Shown one piece after another: positions 1 through 11,000 of a stretch of 64,000 nucleotides of DNA. The position numbers and the translations under genes were made by a program. Under the pieces are notes generated by a model. The model made no database searches. It had not been told where the DNA came from and worked only from the letters and a program-made list of their open reading frames with translations. Where the stretch lies: positions 3,038,001 through 3,102,000 of the forward strand of contig NC_060021.1 in the NCBI RefSeq assembly GCF_021134715.1, given 5' to 3'. The DNA is from Daphnia pulex. Taxonomy: Eukaryota > Arthropoda > Branchiopoda > Diplostraca > Daphniidae. Positions within the stretch are counted from its first letter, which is position 1. Each line of letters begins with the position of its first letter.

Positions 1-1587
1 TCTCCTTTCTTATCAAGTTCTCTCACCACAATCATATCAATCATTTTCTCAACATTGATTCCCATTCTATTTCTTTTACGTTTCTTTTGTCTCGGTTCTT
101 CATTGGTTTCATCATAGTCGTCTTCATGACACTCATTGTCTGTTAAAGGGAATGCATTCACAGTATCCTCTTTGCCTCCAATAATTAGTTTACATACAAT
201 GGATGCACATTCTTTGTAGCACCTGTGTTTTAAGTGAATTTAATAGTACAGTATCCTGATCGTTCTTGACGTTGAATCGACACCTGCGTATTCACAATTG
301 GCGATCAGCGAATATTTTGAACCAGAAGATGATATTTTTGGAACAAAAGATGAGGATGCATCTAATCTCTATATATTTCCCCAAAGCAACCTACCAACAG
401 ATGGAGTTCAAAAAGGAAGACGTCGTACCTGAATCCAATCCGGTGCCTCAAATTTTTTATGTGATCATTTCAGGTTCAAAGAACAAGCAATCAAAGGCTA
501 AACTTTCATTCCGAACCCGAAGACTCACGCATAATGACGTTGGAGGTGACGTCGTGAATTTGTCAAATATGAAGGAGAAAAATCTGTTGAATTTTACGAC
601 TTTTGTGGACTAGATTCTTTCATACATCGGGATTTTTCAACCGAATTCGTCTGTAGTTTAAATTATGCATCAACATCGTCAAAAGCATCAACGTTGCATA
701 CCACTACCTGTATAAAAAACACACTTCAAAAGGTACTTAAATTGAATATCGATAGCACCCACAGACAATCAAAGCTAACATCCTACATTTACTTTAATTT
801 CCTCTAGTTGAGATTTCATTCCATACACACCATGTAGTTCTCATCTCACTCTCTTGATAATGATACGGATTCTGAATATCACTCACATGGCCTCCAGCTG
901 ATTTCGACAACACTGAATTCTTGTCTTTTGCTACATTTACTTTTGAAAATGTTTGGATAAGCATGCTGCCCAAGGTAATAAGACAAAATGTTCAATGCAC
1001 TTTCATTAAAAAGAGACTAAAATTCTTCATCTACTTTAGATTCCATACAATTCCGATGTTACTGGAGCAACATATAGACTCAGCATGATCTTCTGCAAAA
1101 ATTGATAAAAATGTTGAGTGCTAATCCAATGACCTGCAGCTTTTACTCACATTGCTGAACTCTATCTTTTTATGACATGAACATCCCATTGAGTGTAAGC
1201 ATACTCTCAAAAATAACAATATTGGCTACCCTTTTCAACTAAAGAACCACAAGAATAACTTCCTATACCTAAGTTAGATATCACACAACTGGAATACCAT
1301 TGAAACAATCTCCTTTTCGACTCGGAACACAAATATCGATACTATTACTCTATACTACAAAAATAGTCTCTTCCTATATAAACAACCCATTCTTTGTAAT
1401 AAAGCTAGCTGTCAAAGGTAAAAAATTGATGTCTGACTAAATTACTCAGTTAAATGTAATCAAAATTTTATTCCGAAAGTCATTTTCACTTTTTTCTTTC
1501 TTTTTAATGTCTAAATTAAAAATAAGGTTTCCAATGATCACAAACATTGATGATACACTTAGATTCGTACAAACAAAAAATTTAAAG
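1..1587. other. AT-rich stretch with no recognisable gene
   Basis: No family is recognised here. An open frame on the plus strand at about 266-613 (115 codons) has unremarkable composition and no visible domain, signal peptide or supporting splice sites, so I do not call it a gene. The rest is AT-rich with scattered stops in all frames. Confidence 0.4.
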
Positions 1588-1791
1588 TTATACGAAATCA
1601 TCCAGATTTGCCTTAAAACCAAAGCAACGTTTCAATAAAAAATACGCCATCACGTACAAAAGACATATTAGTGCGGCGAAACTCCAGGCGAAAATCGTCT
1701 CCATGAAGAACCAAAAGCATTCAAAATAGAGGAGCATTTTAAATGAATTTTTTACGAAAAAAAGGCGGAAGCTATACTCAACAAACAACAT
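1588..1791 (-). CDS. possible small single-pass membrane protein
   Basis: A 67-codon ATG-started frame. Its C-terminal two thirds is strongly hydrophobic (about residues 22-55, rich in Phe, Leu, Ala and Tyr) and it ends in a short polar tail, KANLDDFV. This could be a small integral membrane protein or the last exon of a larger membrane gene. I do not recognise a family. There is no clear TATA box or splice signal to confirm it, and AT-rich DNA can give hydrophobic frames by chance. Confidence 0.22.
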   Translation of the reverse strand: MLFVEYSFRLFFVKNSFKMLLYFECFWFFMETIFAWSFAALICLLYVMAYFLLKRCFGFKANLDDFV

Positions 1792-2092
1792 ATTACACGG
1801 GAAAATTTAACTTTTATTCATTTCACTGGAGATGTTTATACACGTTAACATAAAGGACTTATTCATTCAACTTGATGACATTTAATAGTTTAATAACATT
1901 GTTTGGAAAAATCCCTTGACGATAAACGAATTTCTTCACGAGAAACGGAAGAAATAAATAGTTTGAGGTTTGAAGAAACCCGTTTGATTAACTTGGAATT
2001 CGCGTTACCGTCACCCATTTCTCGTAAAAGTAAACGTTTTACATATAGTCAAGGTTACGAATAGACCTCATCAACTGGTTAGTATATAATGG

Positions 2093-2265
2093 ATGGCAAC
2101 ACTTAGCATAACACATCAGTCAAGATCTGCAATCGTCAAGATGGAGAACACGACATCAGAAGACACTCCCGTTCAGCTGGAAGATTTCGAAAACGAAGAA
2201 GATTTGGAGCTAACCGCGGTCGAATGTCTCAGTCCCACCATCAACAAAATTGCGGACATAACAAA
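2093..2265 (+). pseudogene. exon of an unrecognised host (or MULE) gene split by the LTR element
   Basis: An acidic open frame (many Glu/Asp, e.g. EDFENEEDLEL) runs up to the exact start of the LTR element. Joining the flanks across the element with one CAAA duplicate removed continues the frame for a few codons to a GTAAAA splice donor near 15380. This suggests the retroelement landed inside a coding exon. Exons further right (15534 onward, and the MULE fragment at 16109) could belong to the same transcription unit, but the joined downstream frame soon stops. The gene's identity is unknown. Confidence 0.3.
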
Positions 2266-2441
2266 TGTAAGGATCGGGTTAACTCACCGCTCTGGCAGAG
2301 AGTAGTACCCGAACCCAGCCACGGGAGGGCACCCGCAACCAGCAAACAAGCGGCGCATCTATAGCACCAACAGCCATAAGCGCGCAATTCAAAAGACGTA
2401 TGCGCAAACGAGTCCGTTGAGCAAATAGGATCCGCTCACGG

Positions 2442-2670
2442 ACACCGTGATGCTGACTCACGGGGAGTATCCAGTGCTGACACCGTGAGGCTGACTCACG
2501 GAAGGTATCCAGTGCCGACACCGTGAGGCTGACTCACGGAAGGTATCCAGTGCCGACACCGTGAGGCTGACTCACGGGAAGTATCCATTGCCGACACCCT
2601 GATGTCGACACACGGGAGGTATCCATTCCCAACACCGCGATATCGACATCAGCCAGAGTATCAATCCCAA
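2442..2670 (+). promoter_or_regulatory. 38-bp tandem repeat in U3 with AP-1-like TGACTCA cores
   Basis: Six head-to-tail units of about 38 bp start ACACCG/ACACCC. The first four each contain GCTGACTCACGG, with TGACTCA at 2454, 2492, 2530 and 2568. TGACTCA is the consensus Jun/Fos (AP-1) site. The fifth and sixth units are more diverged and lose it. Position upstream of the LTR TATA box fits a U3 enhancer array. The same array is in the 3' LTR at about 14868-15096. Confidence 0.6.
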
Positions 2671-2728
2671 CACGGCAATAACAGCAATAACGAGATCAAT
2701 CTACGACGCTGACTTCCGCCTTGACCAG

Positions 2729-2736
2729 TATAAAAG
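2729..2736 (+). promoter_or_regulatory. LTR TATA box
   Basis: TATAAAAG, about 30 bp upstream of a CCAGTCTTC initiator-like sequence. The 3' LTR has the same box at 15155-15162. It should drive full-length genomic RNA for gag-pol. Confidence 0.65.
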
Positions 2737-3075
2737 CCCCCTTGTTTCCCTTGTATAACCAGTCTTCTCCGAGCAGGCCTTCACGCTGGTAAACCCTTTC
2801 TCTCTTATTATTCTGATATTGAATAGTCGCATTCGTGTATTTTTATGTTCAATCTCGTGTATTCAAATACAAACGTCATCCTCTTCCAAGTCGTTGCGTC
2901 TCCATTTCTTACAAGTAAAGTAAGGCTGGAACGAGCCTTACAAGTGGTGAACGTGCCAAAATATTGAACCTTTCAATTTGTACGAGTGTCCAAATATTTG
3001 TACAAATCTGAACATTTTGTGAACTATCTGGAGACAACGACAGTTCGACCCAGAAACGGAACATCGAGGACCCAC

Positions 3076-4887
3076 ATGACCGAGAATCGACAGCCCAAAT
3101 TGGAGGTAAATATAAAATCAGACTCACCTTCAAACCAAGTGGCCCCGAAAGACAGCGTAGAAACAAAACCAGAGACAGAACTGCGGAGATCACAAAGGCC
3201 AAGCCAAATTGCAGGACGTCTACAGCAATTAAGTACGAGAAGTTTCGAACTCAAACACAAAGTACTAAAGCTTAAAGAAAAGCCAAAAAGCGATAAAAGA
3301 GAAGCAAAGATCACTAAACTAGAAAAAGAAATAGCTGCAGTCGATAAAGAATTCATCGACATATACGACAGAAACAAAACAGAAATCCCGGTATTCGACA
3401 AAAGTCTTTCATCAACCCAAGAAGATTACTCATCCGAACAGACAGATACAGAAGAGGAAATGCCTAACACCCCAACACCATCGCCAGGGCCACCAGGTCC
3501 ACAAGGGCCACCAGGCCAACAAGGATCACCAGGCCAACAAGGACCACCGGGACAACCGGGGCAGGATGGCCAGCCTGGACCAGATGGACAACCAGGACCA
3601 CAAGGTGCTCCAGGGCAAGATGGTCAACAAGGACCCCAAGGCCCGCCAGGACCCCAAGGACCAATTGGACCGGCGCCGGTCGCAGGCGCCGGAGGAATCG
3701 ATCCAGGAGATTTCCGAACATTTTCAGCAGCCATGACAACGGGAATGCTAAATCTAGCAGCCGTCAATTATAGAAAAGATATTCCAGAATTCAGTGGCGA
3801 CCTAGATGACAACACTACATTTGAAAGCTGGCTAAAGAAAGCAAACAGAGTTGGCGTAGAAGCTGGATGGACCGAAGATCAGAAGTTGAAATTTTTCCAG
3901 TCCAAACTAAGGAGAGCAGCAGCTGCATTTAATAATTCGCTAGGAGTAAATATCAAAGCGAATCTTGCAGCGTGGACAGCAGCCATGGAAGCGGGATTCG
4001 ACGACGCGACGATACAAGATATGAGAAGAGCACAACTCAGCAAGATAGAGCAGAAATTCAACGAACGTATACGAGAATACAGACACCGCATCGATGAGCT
4101 ATACAAATCGGCCTACGGAAGAGCAGCCGCAGAAAGCCAGGACGCTGAAGTAATTCAACTAAGAAACGCTGTTAAAAAGGAGGCTTTGTTGAAAGGAATG
4201 CGCCTAACCATCAGGACAAGCCTATGGAATAGCTTGAAAGCAACGGATACCTACGAAGAAGTAGTGGAAAAAGCACAAGTATGCGAACAAGTCGTGGACT
4301 TGCGACGCCTGACAGAGGAATCAGAAGCCCATAAAAAAGCGGAGCAACAAGAAAACGAGAAAAATAAAAACCCCGAATTGCAACAGATTATGCAAGCTAT
4401 AGCTAACATACAGTTGTCTGCTGGCCCCGCAGGTGTAGCAGCAGGAACGGTAGCACACATATCCGAACAGAAGCAAGAGGGAGAGAAACAAGTCCGTTTT
4501 TCCGGAAGAAGCAGAAGTTATAGCCCAAGATATAGAGAGAGGCAAAACCCGGAGGACGTGGACGGACGCACGCGGTACTACCCGCTGGGGCAAAGATCGC
4601 AAAGTGATAACGACTGGAGACAGAATCGCCGTCAAGGAGCACAAGAAACACAACCACAAAGGAGTAATTCGCAAAGTCGTACGCCAGGAAATTGGGATAA
4701 CCAAAGGAACGGAGGATTCCCGGGAGGACTAGAAGACAGAACCTGTTTCTTTTGCAAGAATAAAGGACACATAAAAAGAGCCTGTCGCAAATACCAAAGA
4801 TGGCGCGAAGAAAATGTGAGAAGAAATCAAGCTCCCAGAGACCAAACCAGGAGACCGTTCAACAACCACAAGAACGTACGGAAATAA
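3076..4887 (+). CDS. gag: Gag polyprotein with a collagen-like domain
   Basis: 603 codons from the first ATG after the LTR (the frame is open a further 30 codons upstream without an ATG). Seen in order: a basic, polar N-terminus; a Lys/Glu-rich coiled-coil-like stretch around residues 60-100; an uninterrupted run of 21 Gly-X-Y triplets at residues 138-200 (nucleotides 3487-3675); a region fitting a Ty3/gypsy capsid (about 215-450, with FESWLKKA and a Trp/Leu-rich core); an Arg-rich C-terminus; and one CCHC zinc knuckle, C557-X2-C560-X4-H565-X4-C570. Gag assembles the particle and packages RNA. A collagen-like segment is not a usual Gag component. It overlaps the pol frame by about 120 nt, so Pol is probably made by -1 frameshifting. 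Confidence 0.9.
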   Translation: MTENRQPKLEVNIKSDSPSNQVAPKDSVETKPETELRRSQRPSQIAGRLQQLSTRSFELKHKVLKLKEKPKSDKREAKITKLEKEIAAVDKEFIDIYDRNKTEIPVFDKSLSSTQEDYSSEQTDTEEEMPNTPTPSPGPPGPQGPPGQQGSPGQQGPPGQPGQDGQPGPDGQPGPQGAPGQDGQQGPQGPPGPQGPIGPAPVAGAGGIDPGDFRTFSAAMTTGMLNLAAVNYRKDIPEFSGDLDDNTTFESWLKKANRVGVEAGWTEDQKLKFFQSKLRRAAAAFNNSLGVNIKANLAAWTAAMEAGFDDATIQDMRRAQLSKIEQKFNERIREYRHRIDELYKSAYGRAAAESQDAEVIQLRNAVKKEALLKGMRLTIRTSLWNSLKATDTYEEVVEKAQVCEQVVDLRRLTEESEAHKKAEQQENEKNKNPELQQIMQAIANIQLSAGPAGVAAGTVAHISEQKQEGEKQVRFSGRSRSYSPRYRERQNPEDVDGRTRYYPLGQRSQSDNDWRQNRRQGAQETQPQRSNSQSRTPGNWDNQRNGGFPGGLEDRTCFFCKNKGHIKRACRKYQRWREENVRRNQAPRDQTRRPFNNHKNVRK

Positions 4888-7800
4888 TCGCATTCGGACA
4901 TGTATCAACAAAACAATGCGACCCATCCCAGTGTAAAATACAGTATAAGCCATTTACCATATTAGTGACAGTAGGCAGCAGACGAGTAGCAGCTTTAATA
5001 GACACGGGCTCCACGACGAGTGTAATCTCTTCCGACTTCGAAAAACAGATACCGCAAACAGCAAAGAAGGAAAGATCAATAGAGAACCTCAATCTCATTA
5101 CAGCATGTGGGGATCCAATGCCAAAAGTTAAAACAGTAGAATTGCAAGTGAAATTACACTCGGTGGATAGCGACCCGATTAAAAACAACTTCCACGTAGT
5201 GCCAAATTTAGCGGTTAGTTGCATCTTAGGAATGGATTTCATAACAAATCTAGAGTTTCGAATAAACACCGCCAGCAGGCGGATATCATACAAAAATAAC
5301 GGCAAACAGTACCACATCGTGGCCAAGGTATCAGAAATTCAACCATGTCAAGTATGCGTCATTATACATCAAAAACTCGATGAAGACATAAAAGAATTGA
5401 TCGGAAAAACAGAAATCAGAAAAGAAGATCTTCGAAAAGTACTGGAAAGAAATAAACATATATTCGCCACTTCAGATTCGGACTTCGGCGAAGCCATTGG
5501 AGAAGAACATAGCATTCCGACAGTGGGCCCTCCAGTATATATACCACCAAGACGCCAGCCACGAGTGATGTTGCCGGTTATAGAAAAACATGTAGAAATG
5601 ATGTTAGCAAACGATGTGATTGAAGAAAGTAAAAGTCCGTACAGTTCACCAATCCTATTAGTGAAAAAGAAGGATGGAACAATACGATTCTGTGTCGATT
5701 TCAGATTCGTAAATGATGTAACAATCAAGGACAAATTCCCAATCCCTAGTATTGAAGCAATAAAAGACGACCTGAAGGGAGCAAAATATTTCTCGACGCT
5801 TGATTTCATCAGTGGATACTGGCAAATACCAATAAAGAAGGAGGATAGGCACAAGACAGCCTTCACAACGCAAAATGGTCATTACCAATTCAAAAGAATG
5901 CCATTTGGTTTGACCAATGCACCTCCATGCTTCCAAAGAATTATGACTGGAATTCTGAGGAAAGTTATTGGGAAATTTGCATTAGTGTACTTGGATGATG
6001 TGATCATATTCTCGAAAACAGAAGAGGAACACATCAAGCATATCGAAGAAATATTTTCCCTCATCGCAAAATCAGGGATGAAACTAAAACTCTCCAAGTG
6101 CTGTTTCTTCGAATTGAGTGTACTATACCTAGGACACATAATCTCAGAAGAGGGTTCCGCGACAGACCCAAAGAAAATTGATGCAGTAAAAAATTACCCT
6201 GTACCAGAAAATAAACAGCATGTAAAAAGCTTTCTAGGATTTGTTGGATTTTACAGAAAGTACATAAGAAATTTCGGCAAAATCGCCCACCCACTCACAG
6301 AACTGACTAAAAACGACGTCGATTTTGTGTGGGGCACGGAACAAGAAAACGCCTTCCAAAAACTTAAGCTCAAATTGACTACGGCACCCATCTTAGCACA
6401 CCCGGATTTCACGGAGGAATATATAGTGCAAACCGACGCGTCAGGATACGGCGTTGGAGTAGTATTGGGACAAACCCAATGGGTGGATGGCAAGAGAAGA
6501 GACGTAGTAATTGCATACGGATCCAAACATCTGACTGACACTCAGGCAAGGTGGAGCACACTCGACAAAGAACTATATGCAATAATTTACGCGCTAGAAA
6601 AATTCCACACATACCTTTACGGTCCAAAGTTTACAGTATATACCGATTGTCAGGCATTGGTGAAGATATTTAAAAACCCATTAAAAAATGAAACGGCCAA
6701 AGTAACACGGTGGGTCCTACAAGCACAAAAGTATAATCTGGAAGTGAAGTTTCGCCCAGGATCGGCAAATGCAAACGCAGACGGATTAAGTCGAATCCCA
6801 CTCCCTACAAAAACGTATCTCCCTCCACATGTGACAACGGCGCCAATCTGTCTCATCGTGGAGAGTCTTACAACAGAACAAGGAAAAGATGCTTACTGCA
6901 AGGCAGCCCGGGAGACGTACGACAGACAAGTCAAGAGACTCGCAGTAAGGGAGGAAGTGTATCATAAAGTACAAGGCAACAATAAAGAAAAGAAATCTGG
7001 TAAAAGACGTACCCTCAGCCCACCCAATTACGATTTGGCAACAGACCCGCAAGAATCGGATTCAGAAGAAGAGCAATTCACAGTGTTAAACAATGGATTA
7101 CTAGCAACCAGTTACGGAAAGATACTAGCCCCAGAAGCGCTAAGAGAAAAAATCTTATTCAGATATCATGACGACCCATTGGCAGGCCATTTAGGGACAA
7201 AGAAAACAATAGGCAGAATACGCTGCAGGTATTTCTGGCCTGGAATGATTAAAGAGATAAAAACGTACGTAAAGAAATGTGCAGTCTGCGAAAAGAGAAA
7301 AGCTTTAGGGTCAAGTAAAGCACCGCTAAATCCCATAACACCTCCGGATAAGCCATGGCAACTAATGGCAATGGACATTCAAGGACCAATGGACCTCACA
7401 GAAAAAGGAAATAAGTATATACTCGTGATGGGCGAGTATTCAACAAGGTATATGATAGCAGCGGCTATGAAAGATCAAACGGCGGATAGTGTCCATGAAG
7501 CGTTCAGAGATAAAATCATCTTAACGCATGGAGTACCAGAAGAAGTACTGACGGACCAAGGTACAAATTTCTTATCAAAAACAATGGACGATTTTTACAG
7601 TCAACTGGGTGTAAAAAGAAAGAAAACGACTGCGTACAGACCCTGCTGTGACGGATTAGTCGAAAGATTCAACCGTACTTTGACAGACATGTTGGCCAGC
7701 TATCTGTCAAAAGGACGGACGAATTGGGACGACTACATTTCACATGCGACATTCGCGTACAACACGTCGGTACACGCCAGCACTGGATATACACCGCATT

Positions 7801-8786
7801 ACTTAATGTATGGAAGAGATGCAAGAGAACCAGGAGACGTTCTAGCACCGGTAAGAAACGAACTCATAACGGATCCAAATATGGCGTTCGCCAAAATGTG
7901 GACCTTGGCAAAATCAACGGCAAGAGACCGCCTAATGGAAGCCCAAGAAATTCAAAAACAATACTACGACAGAAAAGTGAAAACAGCAAAGACATACGAC
8001 GTAGGCACCAAAGTAATGATAAAGGTGGACGAAGATATCCCAGGAAAATTCAACATGAGGTGGAAAGGACCGTATACAGTACTAGAAAAGAAATCGGAAG
8101 TGAACTATAAATTGCTGACGCCGAAAGGAAAAGAATACGTCACGCATGTGGATCGAATGAAAAAGTGTAACAGTGAAAAACAAACAGACAGCATGGAAGA
8201 AGCAGCTTCAGAAGCAACCGGAACGAGAGTGAGTGAAACCCTCACAGCTGATAAAAAATTGACTGTCGTGGAATCACGCACTCGAGCGCCAGTTGACAAC
8301 AACCCAAACAACAGGATACACACAAATGAAAATCAGAATCAAGAAGCTGCAACGGCGGCCGCGACGGGAGCAGAAGAGATGACCGTAGCGTCAACAAAGG
8401 CTACGGCAAAATCTATTGCTCGAGTAACGGCCACCAAAAACCCGCCACCTGTAATAGAGAATGCAGCACAAAAAAGCAAAGGAGATTCAACGGCGGCCGC
8501 GACGAGAGCAAAAGAGATGACCTTAGCGTCATCGAATGCTAAGGAAAAATCTGATGCTCGAGCAGCAGCCACCAAAAATCCGCAACCTATAATAGGGAAT
8601 GAAGCACAAGAGAGCAAAGGAGATTCGGCGGCGACAGCGACTGTAACACAAGCAAGAGTCACAGCTTCAAAAACTGCTGTGACAAATGCTGGTACTAAGG
8701 TCGCAGCGCCAAGAAGAATACTCACGCGAGAAGTCATCTTCCCAAGAAAATACAAGGATTTCGTCGTACAAACAAGAAGAAACTAG
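4800..8786 (+). CDS. pol: Pol polyprotein: protease, reverse transcriptase, RNase H, integrase
   Basis: The frame is open from 4764, with an ATG at 4800 still inside gag, in the -1 frame relative to gag. Numbering from 4800: aspartic protease DTGS at 68-71; reverse transcriptase from about 230 with YLDD at 397-400; RNase H with TDAS around 545; integrase zinc site starting H790 and H797 with a following CxxC; integrase core with the first Asp near MAMDIQG, the second in DQGTNF and the catalytic Glu in the GLVERFNR region. These are Ty3/gypsy features and all catalytic motifs look intact. The last 200 or so residues are an Ala/Thr/Lys-rich tail containing imperfect ~45-residue repeats (about nt 8335-8640). 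I see no chromodomain. Confidence 0.95.
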   Translation: MARRKCEKKSSSQRPNQETVQQPQERTEIIAFGHVSTKQCDPSQCKIQYKPFTILVTVGSRRVAALIDTGSTTSVISSDFEKQIPQTAKKERSIENLNLITACGDPMPKVKTVELQVKLHSVDSDPIKNNFHVVPNLAVSCILGMDFITNLEFRINTASRRISYKNNGKQYHIVAKVSEIQPCQVCVIIHQKLDEDIKELIGKTEIRKEDLRKVLERNKHIFATSDSDFGEAIGEEHSIPTVGPPVYIPPRRQPRVMLPVIEKHVEMMLANDVIEESKSPYSSPILLVKKKDGTIRFCVDFRFVNDVTIKDKFPIPSIEAIKDDLKGAKYFSTLDFISGYWQIPIKKEDRHKTAFTTQNGHYQFKRMPFGLTNAPPCFQRIMTGILRKVIGKFALVYLDDVIIFSKTEEEHIKHIEEIFSLIAKSGMKLKLSKCCFFELSVLYLGHIISEEGSATDPKKIDAVKNYPVPENKQHVKSFLGFVGFYRKYIRNFGKIAHPLTELTKNDVDFVWGTEQENAFQKLKLKLTTAPILAHPDFTEEYIVQTDASGYGVGVVLGQTQWVDGKRRDVVIAYGSKHLTDTQARWSTLDKELYAIIYALEKFHTYLYGPKFTVYTDCQALVKIFKNPLKNETAKVTRWVLQAQKYNLEVKFRPGSANANADGLSRIPLPTKTYLPPHVTTAPICLIVESLTTEQGKDAYCKAARETYDRQVKRLAVREEVYHKVQGNNKEKKSGKRRTLSPPNYDLATDPQESDSEEEQFTVLNNGLLATSYGKILAPEALREKILFRYHDDPLAGHLGTKKTIGRIRCRYFWPGMIKEIKTYVKKCAVCEKRKALGSSKAPLNPITPPDKPWQLMAMDIQGPMDLTEKGNKYILVMGEYSTRYMIAAAMKDQTADSVHEAFRDKIILTHGVPEEVLTDQGTNFLSKTMDDFYSQLGVKRKKTTAYRPCCDGLVERFNRTLTDMLASYLSKGRTNWDDYISHATFAYNTSVHASTGYTPHYLMYGRDAREPGDVLAPVRNELITDPNMAFAKMWTLAKSTARDRLMEAQEIQKQYYDRKVKTAKTYDVGTKVMIKVDEDIPGKFNMRWKGPYTVLEKKSEVNYKLLTPKGKEYVTHVDRMKKCNSEKQTDSMEEAASEATGTRVSETLTADKKLTVVESRTRAPVDNNPNNRIHTNENQNQEAATAAATGAEEMTVASTKATAKSIARVTATKNPPPVIENAAQKSKGDSTAAATRAKEMTLASSNAKEKSDARAAATKNPQPIIGNEAQESKGDSAATATVTQARVTASKTAVTNAGTKVAAPRRILTREVIFPRKYKDFVVQTRRN

Positions 8787-8954
8787 AGGAACAACAGAAG
8801 GAAGGATATCGAAAAAAAAAAACAAAAACAAAAAAACAAAAACAAAACAAAACAAAACGAAAAAAAAAAAGGATCACATCCCTCCTCTCTGTACCTTTAG
8901 TGTTGAACAAGTATTTCACCAATCAATACAAATCTGCAACGCCTTCCCTTACAG
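8787..8954 (+). other. A-rich pol-env spacer with candidate env splice acceptor
   Basis: About 60 bp of A-rich sequence (8810-8870) is followed by a pyrimidine-rich stretch ending CCTTCCCTTACAG immediately before the env ATG at 8955. This is a good 3' splice site, so env is probably translated from a spliced subgenomic RNA as in env-bearing gypsy elements. The matching donor upstream was not identified. Confidence 0.5.
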
Positions 8955-11000
8955 ATGTTCTTCGTACTACTCATCATTGGAGCGAATTCTCAAACGACGG
9001 GAGGAAACAACATTACCGTATGCGACTGCGGACGCGCAGAAGTAATCGGCTTGATGGACATCAACCTACCATCGTATTGCGACGATAACATCACTTCAAC
9101 CCAATCGGTGATAGAAGCGTATGATTTTTACGTAACGGAAGAACCACACACCGTGTGGAGCGCAGATTTATGCATGACATGGCGAAAAACAAGGACAACG
9201 TCTGGATATTTTTTTGGCTCATTTGACACAATCGACACCATGGTCACGTCCGTGACTACGGCGGACGAGTGCAGGCAACTAGTCAAAAGTCATGTTTGCG
9301 ATGGCAACAAGATGACAGAGTTAAACGAAAATGCTTACGAATTCAAAGGAAACCCTACACAAAAAGGCACCTGGATGCAGGAGGTAATCGAAACTAAAAA
9401 GAACTGCGCAACAAAGAAGATACTACTACATAGAGATTGTCTTACCTGCCCTGTTATGTCTCCGTTCGGCGTGTTGACAAACAAAACGGACGAGACATCA
9501 GTAGTATCCCGCGACGTCACCATCATCTGGGAGACACCGATCCTACAAAAAGACGAAAAATGCAAATTAAAGAGAGTAATATGCGCAACAGGGACCACGA
9601 CAAAACAAGATGACGGATCATTCAAGCTTGTAGATGAAATAAACCAATTGGAATTTCACTATGAAGAGAAAACGTACGAATTCTGCAATCACACGTTTCA
9701 CAAATTAGCAAACTTAAAGAACGCATATATCGAGCTGCCCAACAAAGCGAAAAAAGAGGGCATGCAATTATTTAACCGTCAACACAAAATGTGTTTGAAC
9801 TTTCAGACGCTAGAATTGGATCAGTGCAGGCCGGTGGAAGAGCAATGGTATAAACTCTCCCAAACGCTAATCGTGCAATCTTTTAAAGACTCATCTTCTT
9901 GCATGGGATTTGTTGACCACGAGTTACAAAGAACAAACAAGAGATGTGATATGCAAAAGATGCCCCACGAAGGCGAATTAATACGCAGGGACTACAGACC
10001 CAAAATAATACCACTTGTTTGGAATCCACAAACAAAGGCACTAACGGATGGTGTCTATTGTTTGGAGGCCTACAAAGACAAACGAGTAGAGGCGGTAAAT
10101 TGCTCACCAAAAAAGACAAATCAGCAGTGGATATTCGAACCCGAAAGGAGGAAAACAAGTGGCAAAACAGAAGAAATTGGACCACTACTGGCTCAACATC
10201 ATCAATATATCGAAGATAAAACACTAGAAAGAGAAAACGCACTGCTGAAGGAAATAAAAGAAATATACTGCGGCAACTTACAGCTCAGAAAATATACGAC
10301 ACAACTACTAGCAGAAAATAATGGATTGCAGGCAGCTATGGCTAACAACTTACCTATTTGTAGTCGATTGAAACCAAACGGAATACACTTGATAATTCAA
10401 CAATGTGAAGCGAAGAATGTCACCATTCGAGGACAGAAAACGAAGTGCGGTTTCGAGCCTCGATTCGACAATTATACTGTCGGCCGGGATGGCTACTCGC
10501 TCCACCCATTCCAAGAATGCTTCTGGAAGGACCAAATAATTAATTTAAATGGTCATTCGTATTCCTGGAATAGCACATCTGAGAATTATACAAGAGTATA
10601 TCCAACCTACCACCTGGCAACGATCAACTTACAACAAAAGTTCCCAGATCTTGATGACAACGAGCTAGAATATCAACTACTGCAACACAAAGCCTACGAA
10701 ACGAGCGAATTCGAGCAACAAAATGTTATAAACGAGCTAATAACAAGGATCCACGAAGACAATGGAGAATCAATTTCAGAGATCACATTAAATAAACACG
10801 CTGAGTCGCGATTTTGGAGCCTGAGCAACTGGACGACATCATTAAAAACGAGCTTAATATCAGCAACAGTAATCATCCCAATAGCATCATTTGCCTGTCT
10901 GGCATTGGCCTATTTTAGACTAAAGCAGATAAAGCATCAAAAAGAGCTGACAGAGTTCGCTCTACGGCTTCAGGCAAATCAACTGATGAGCCCACCGTAA
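8955..11000 (+). CDS. env: Env-like membrane glycoprotein
   Basis: 681 codons. A short hydrophobic N-terminus (residues 1-13, MFFVLLIIGANSQ) fits a signal peptide. It is followed by a long Cys-rich ectodomain with many N-X-S/T sites, a hydrophobic segment about 640-662 (VIIPIASFACLALAYF) and a short basic/polar tail. This is the topology of a type I viral envelope protein. Two stretches (about residues 275-300 and 365-392) each have a Cys-X...Cys spacing followed by QW, faintly like ricin-B QxW repeats. I see no obvious RXXR-plus-fusion-peptide arrangement of baculovirus F/errantivirus Env. Its origin may instead be a negative-strand RNA virus glycoprotein, as proposed for some arthropod elements, but I cannot settle this from sequence alone. 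The frame is intact. Confidence 0.8.
   Translation: MFFVLLIIGANSQTTGGNNITVCDCGRAEVIGLMDINLPSYCDDNITSTQSVIEAYDFYVTEEPHTVWSADLCMTWRKTRTTSGYFFGSFDTIDTMVTSVTTADECRQLVKSHVCDGNKMTELNENAYEFKGNPTQKGTWMQEVIETKKNCATKKILLHRDCLTCPVMSPFGVLTNKTDETSVVSRDVTIIWETPILQKDEKCKLKRVICATGTTTKQDDGSFKLVDEINQLEFHYEEKTYEFCNHTFHKLANLKNAYIELPNKAKKEGMQLFNRQHKMCLNFQTLELDQCRPVEEQWYKLSQTLIVQSFKDSSSCMGFVDHELQRTNKRCDMQKMPHEGELIRRDYRPKIIPLVWNPQTKALTDGVYCLEAYKDKRVEAVNCSPKKTNQQWIFEPERRKTSGKTEEIGPLLAQHHQYIEDKTLERENALLKEIKEIYCGNLQLRKYTTQLLAENNGLQAAMANNLPICSRLKPNGIHLIIQQCEAKNVTIRGQKTKCGFEPRFDNYTVGRDGYSLHPFQECFWKDQIINLNGHSYSWNSTSENYTRVYPTYHLATINLQQKFPDLDDNELEYQLLQHKAYETSEFEQQNVINELITRIHEDNGESISEITLNKHAESRFWSLSNWTTSLKTSLISATVIIPIASFACLALAYFRLKQIKHQKELTEFALRLQANQLMSPP

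Larger units (their letters stand above)
2266..2942 (+). repeat. 5' LTR
   Basis: Identical, apart from one noticed base, to 14692-15368, with perfect 7-bp inverted ends (TGTAAGG/CCTTACA). U3 carries a six-unit 38-bp tandem repeat. A TATA box lies at 2729-2736 and a plausible start region CCAGTCTTC near 2760. The sequence just after the LTR (2943 on, AGTGGTGAACGTGCC) is where a tRNA primer site should be. It contains TGG but I could not match it to a specific tRNA. Confidence 0.95.

Noticed and set aside
2279-2521. 80-codon minus-strand frame in the 5' LTR (and 14705-14947)
   Set aside because: It lies within U3 regulatory repeats and arises from the 38-bp array.
3464-3739. Leu/Val-rich minus-strand frame
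   Set aside because: It is the reverse complement of the collagen-like Gly-X-Y codons.
7724-8110. 128-codon plus-strand frame within pol
   Set aside because: It is an overlapping frame of the integrase coding region with skewed basic composition and no motif.
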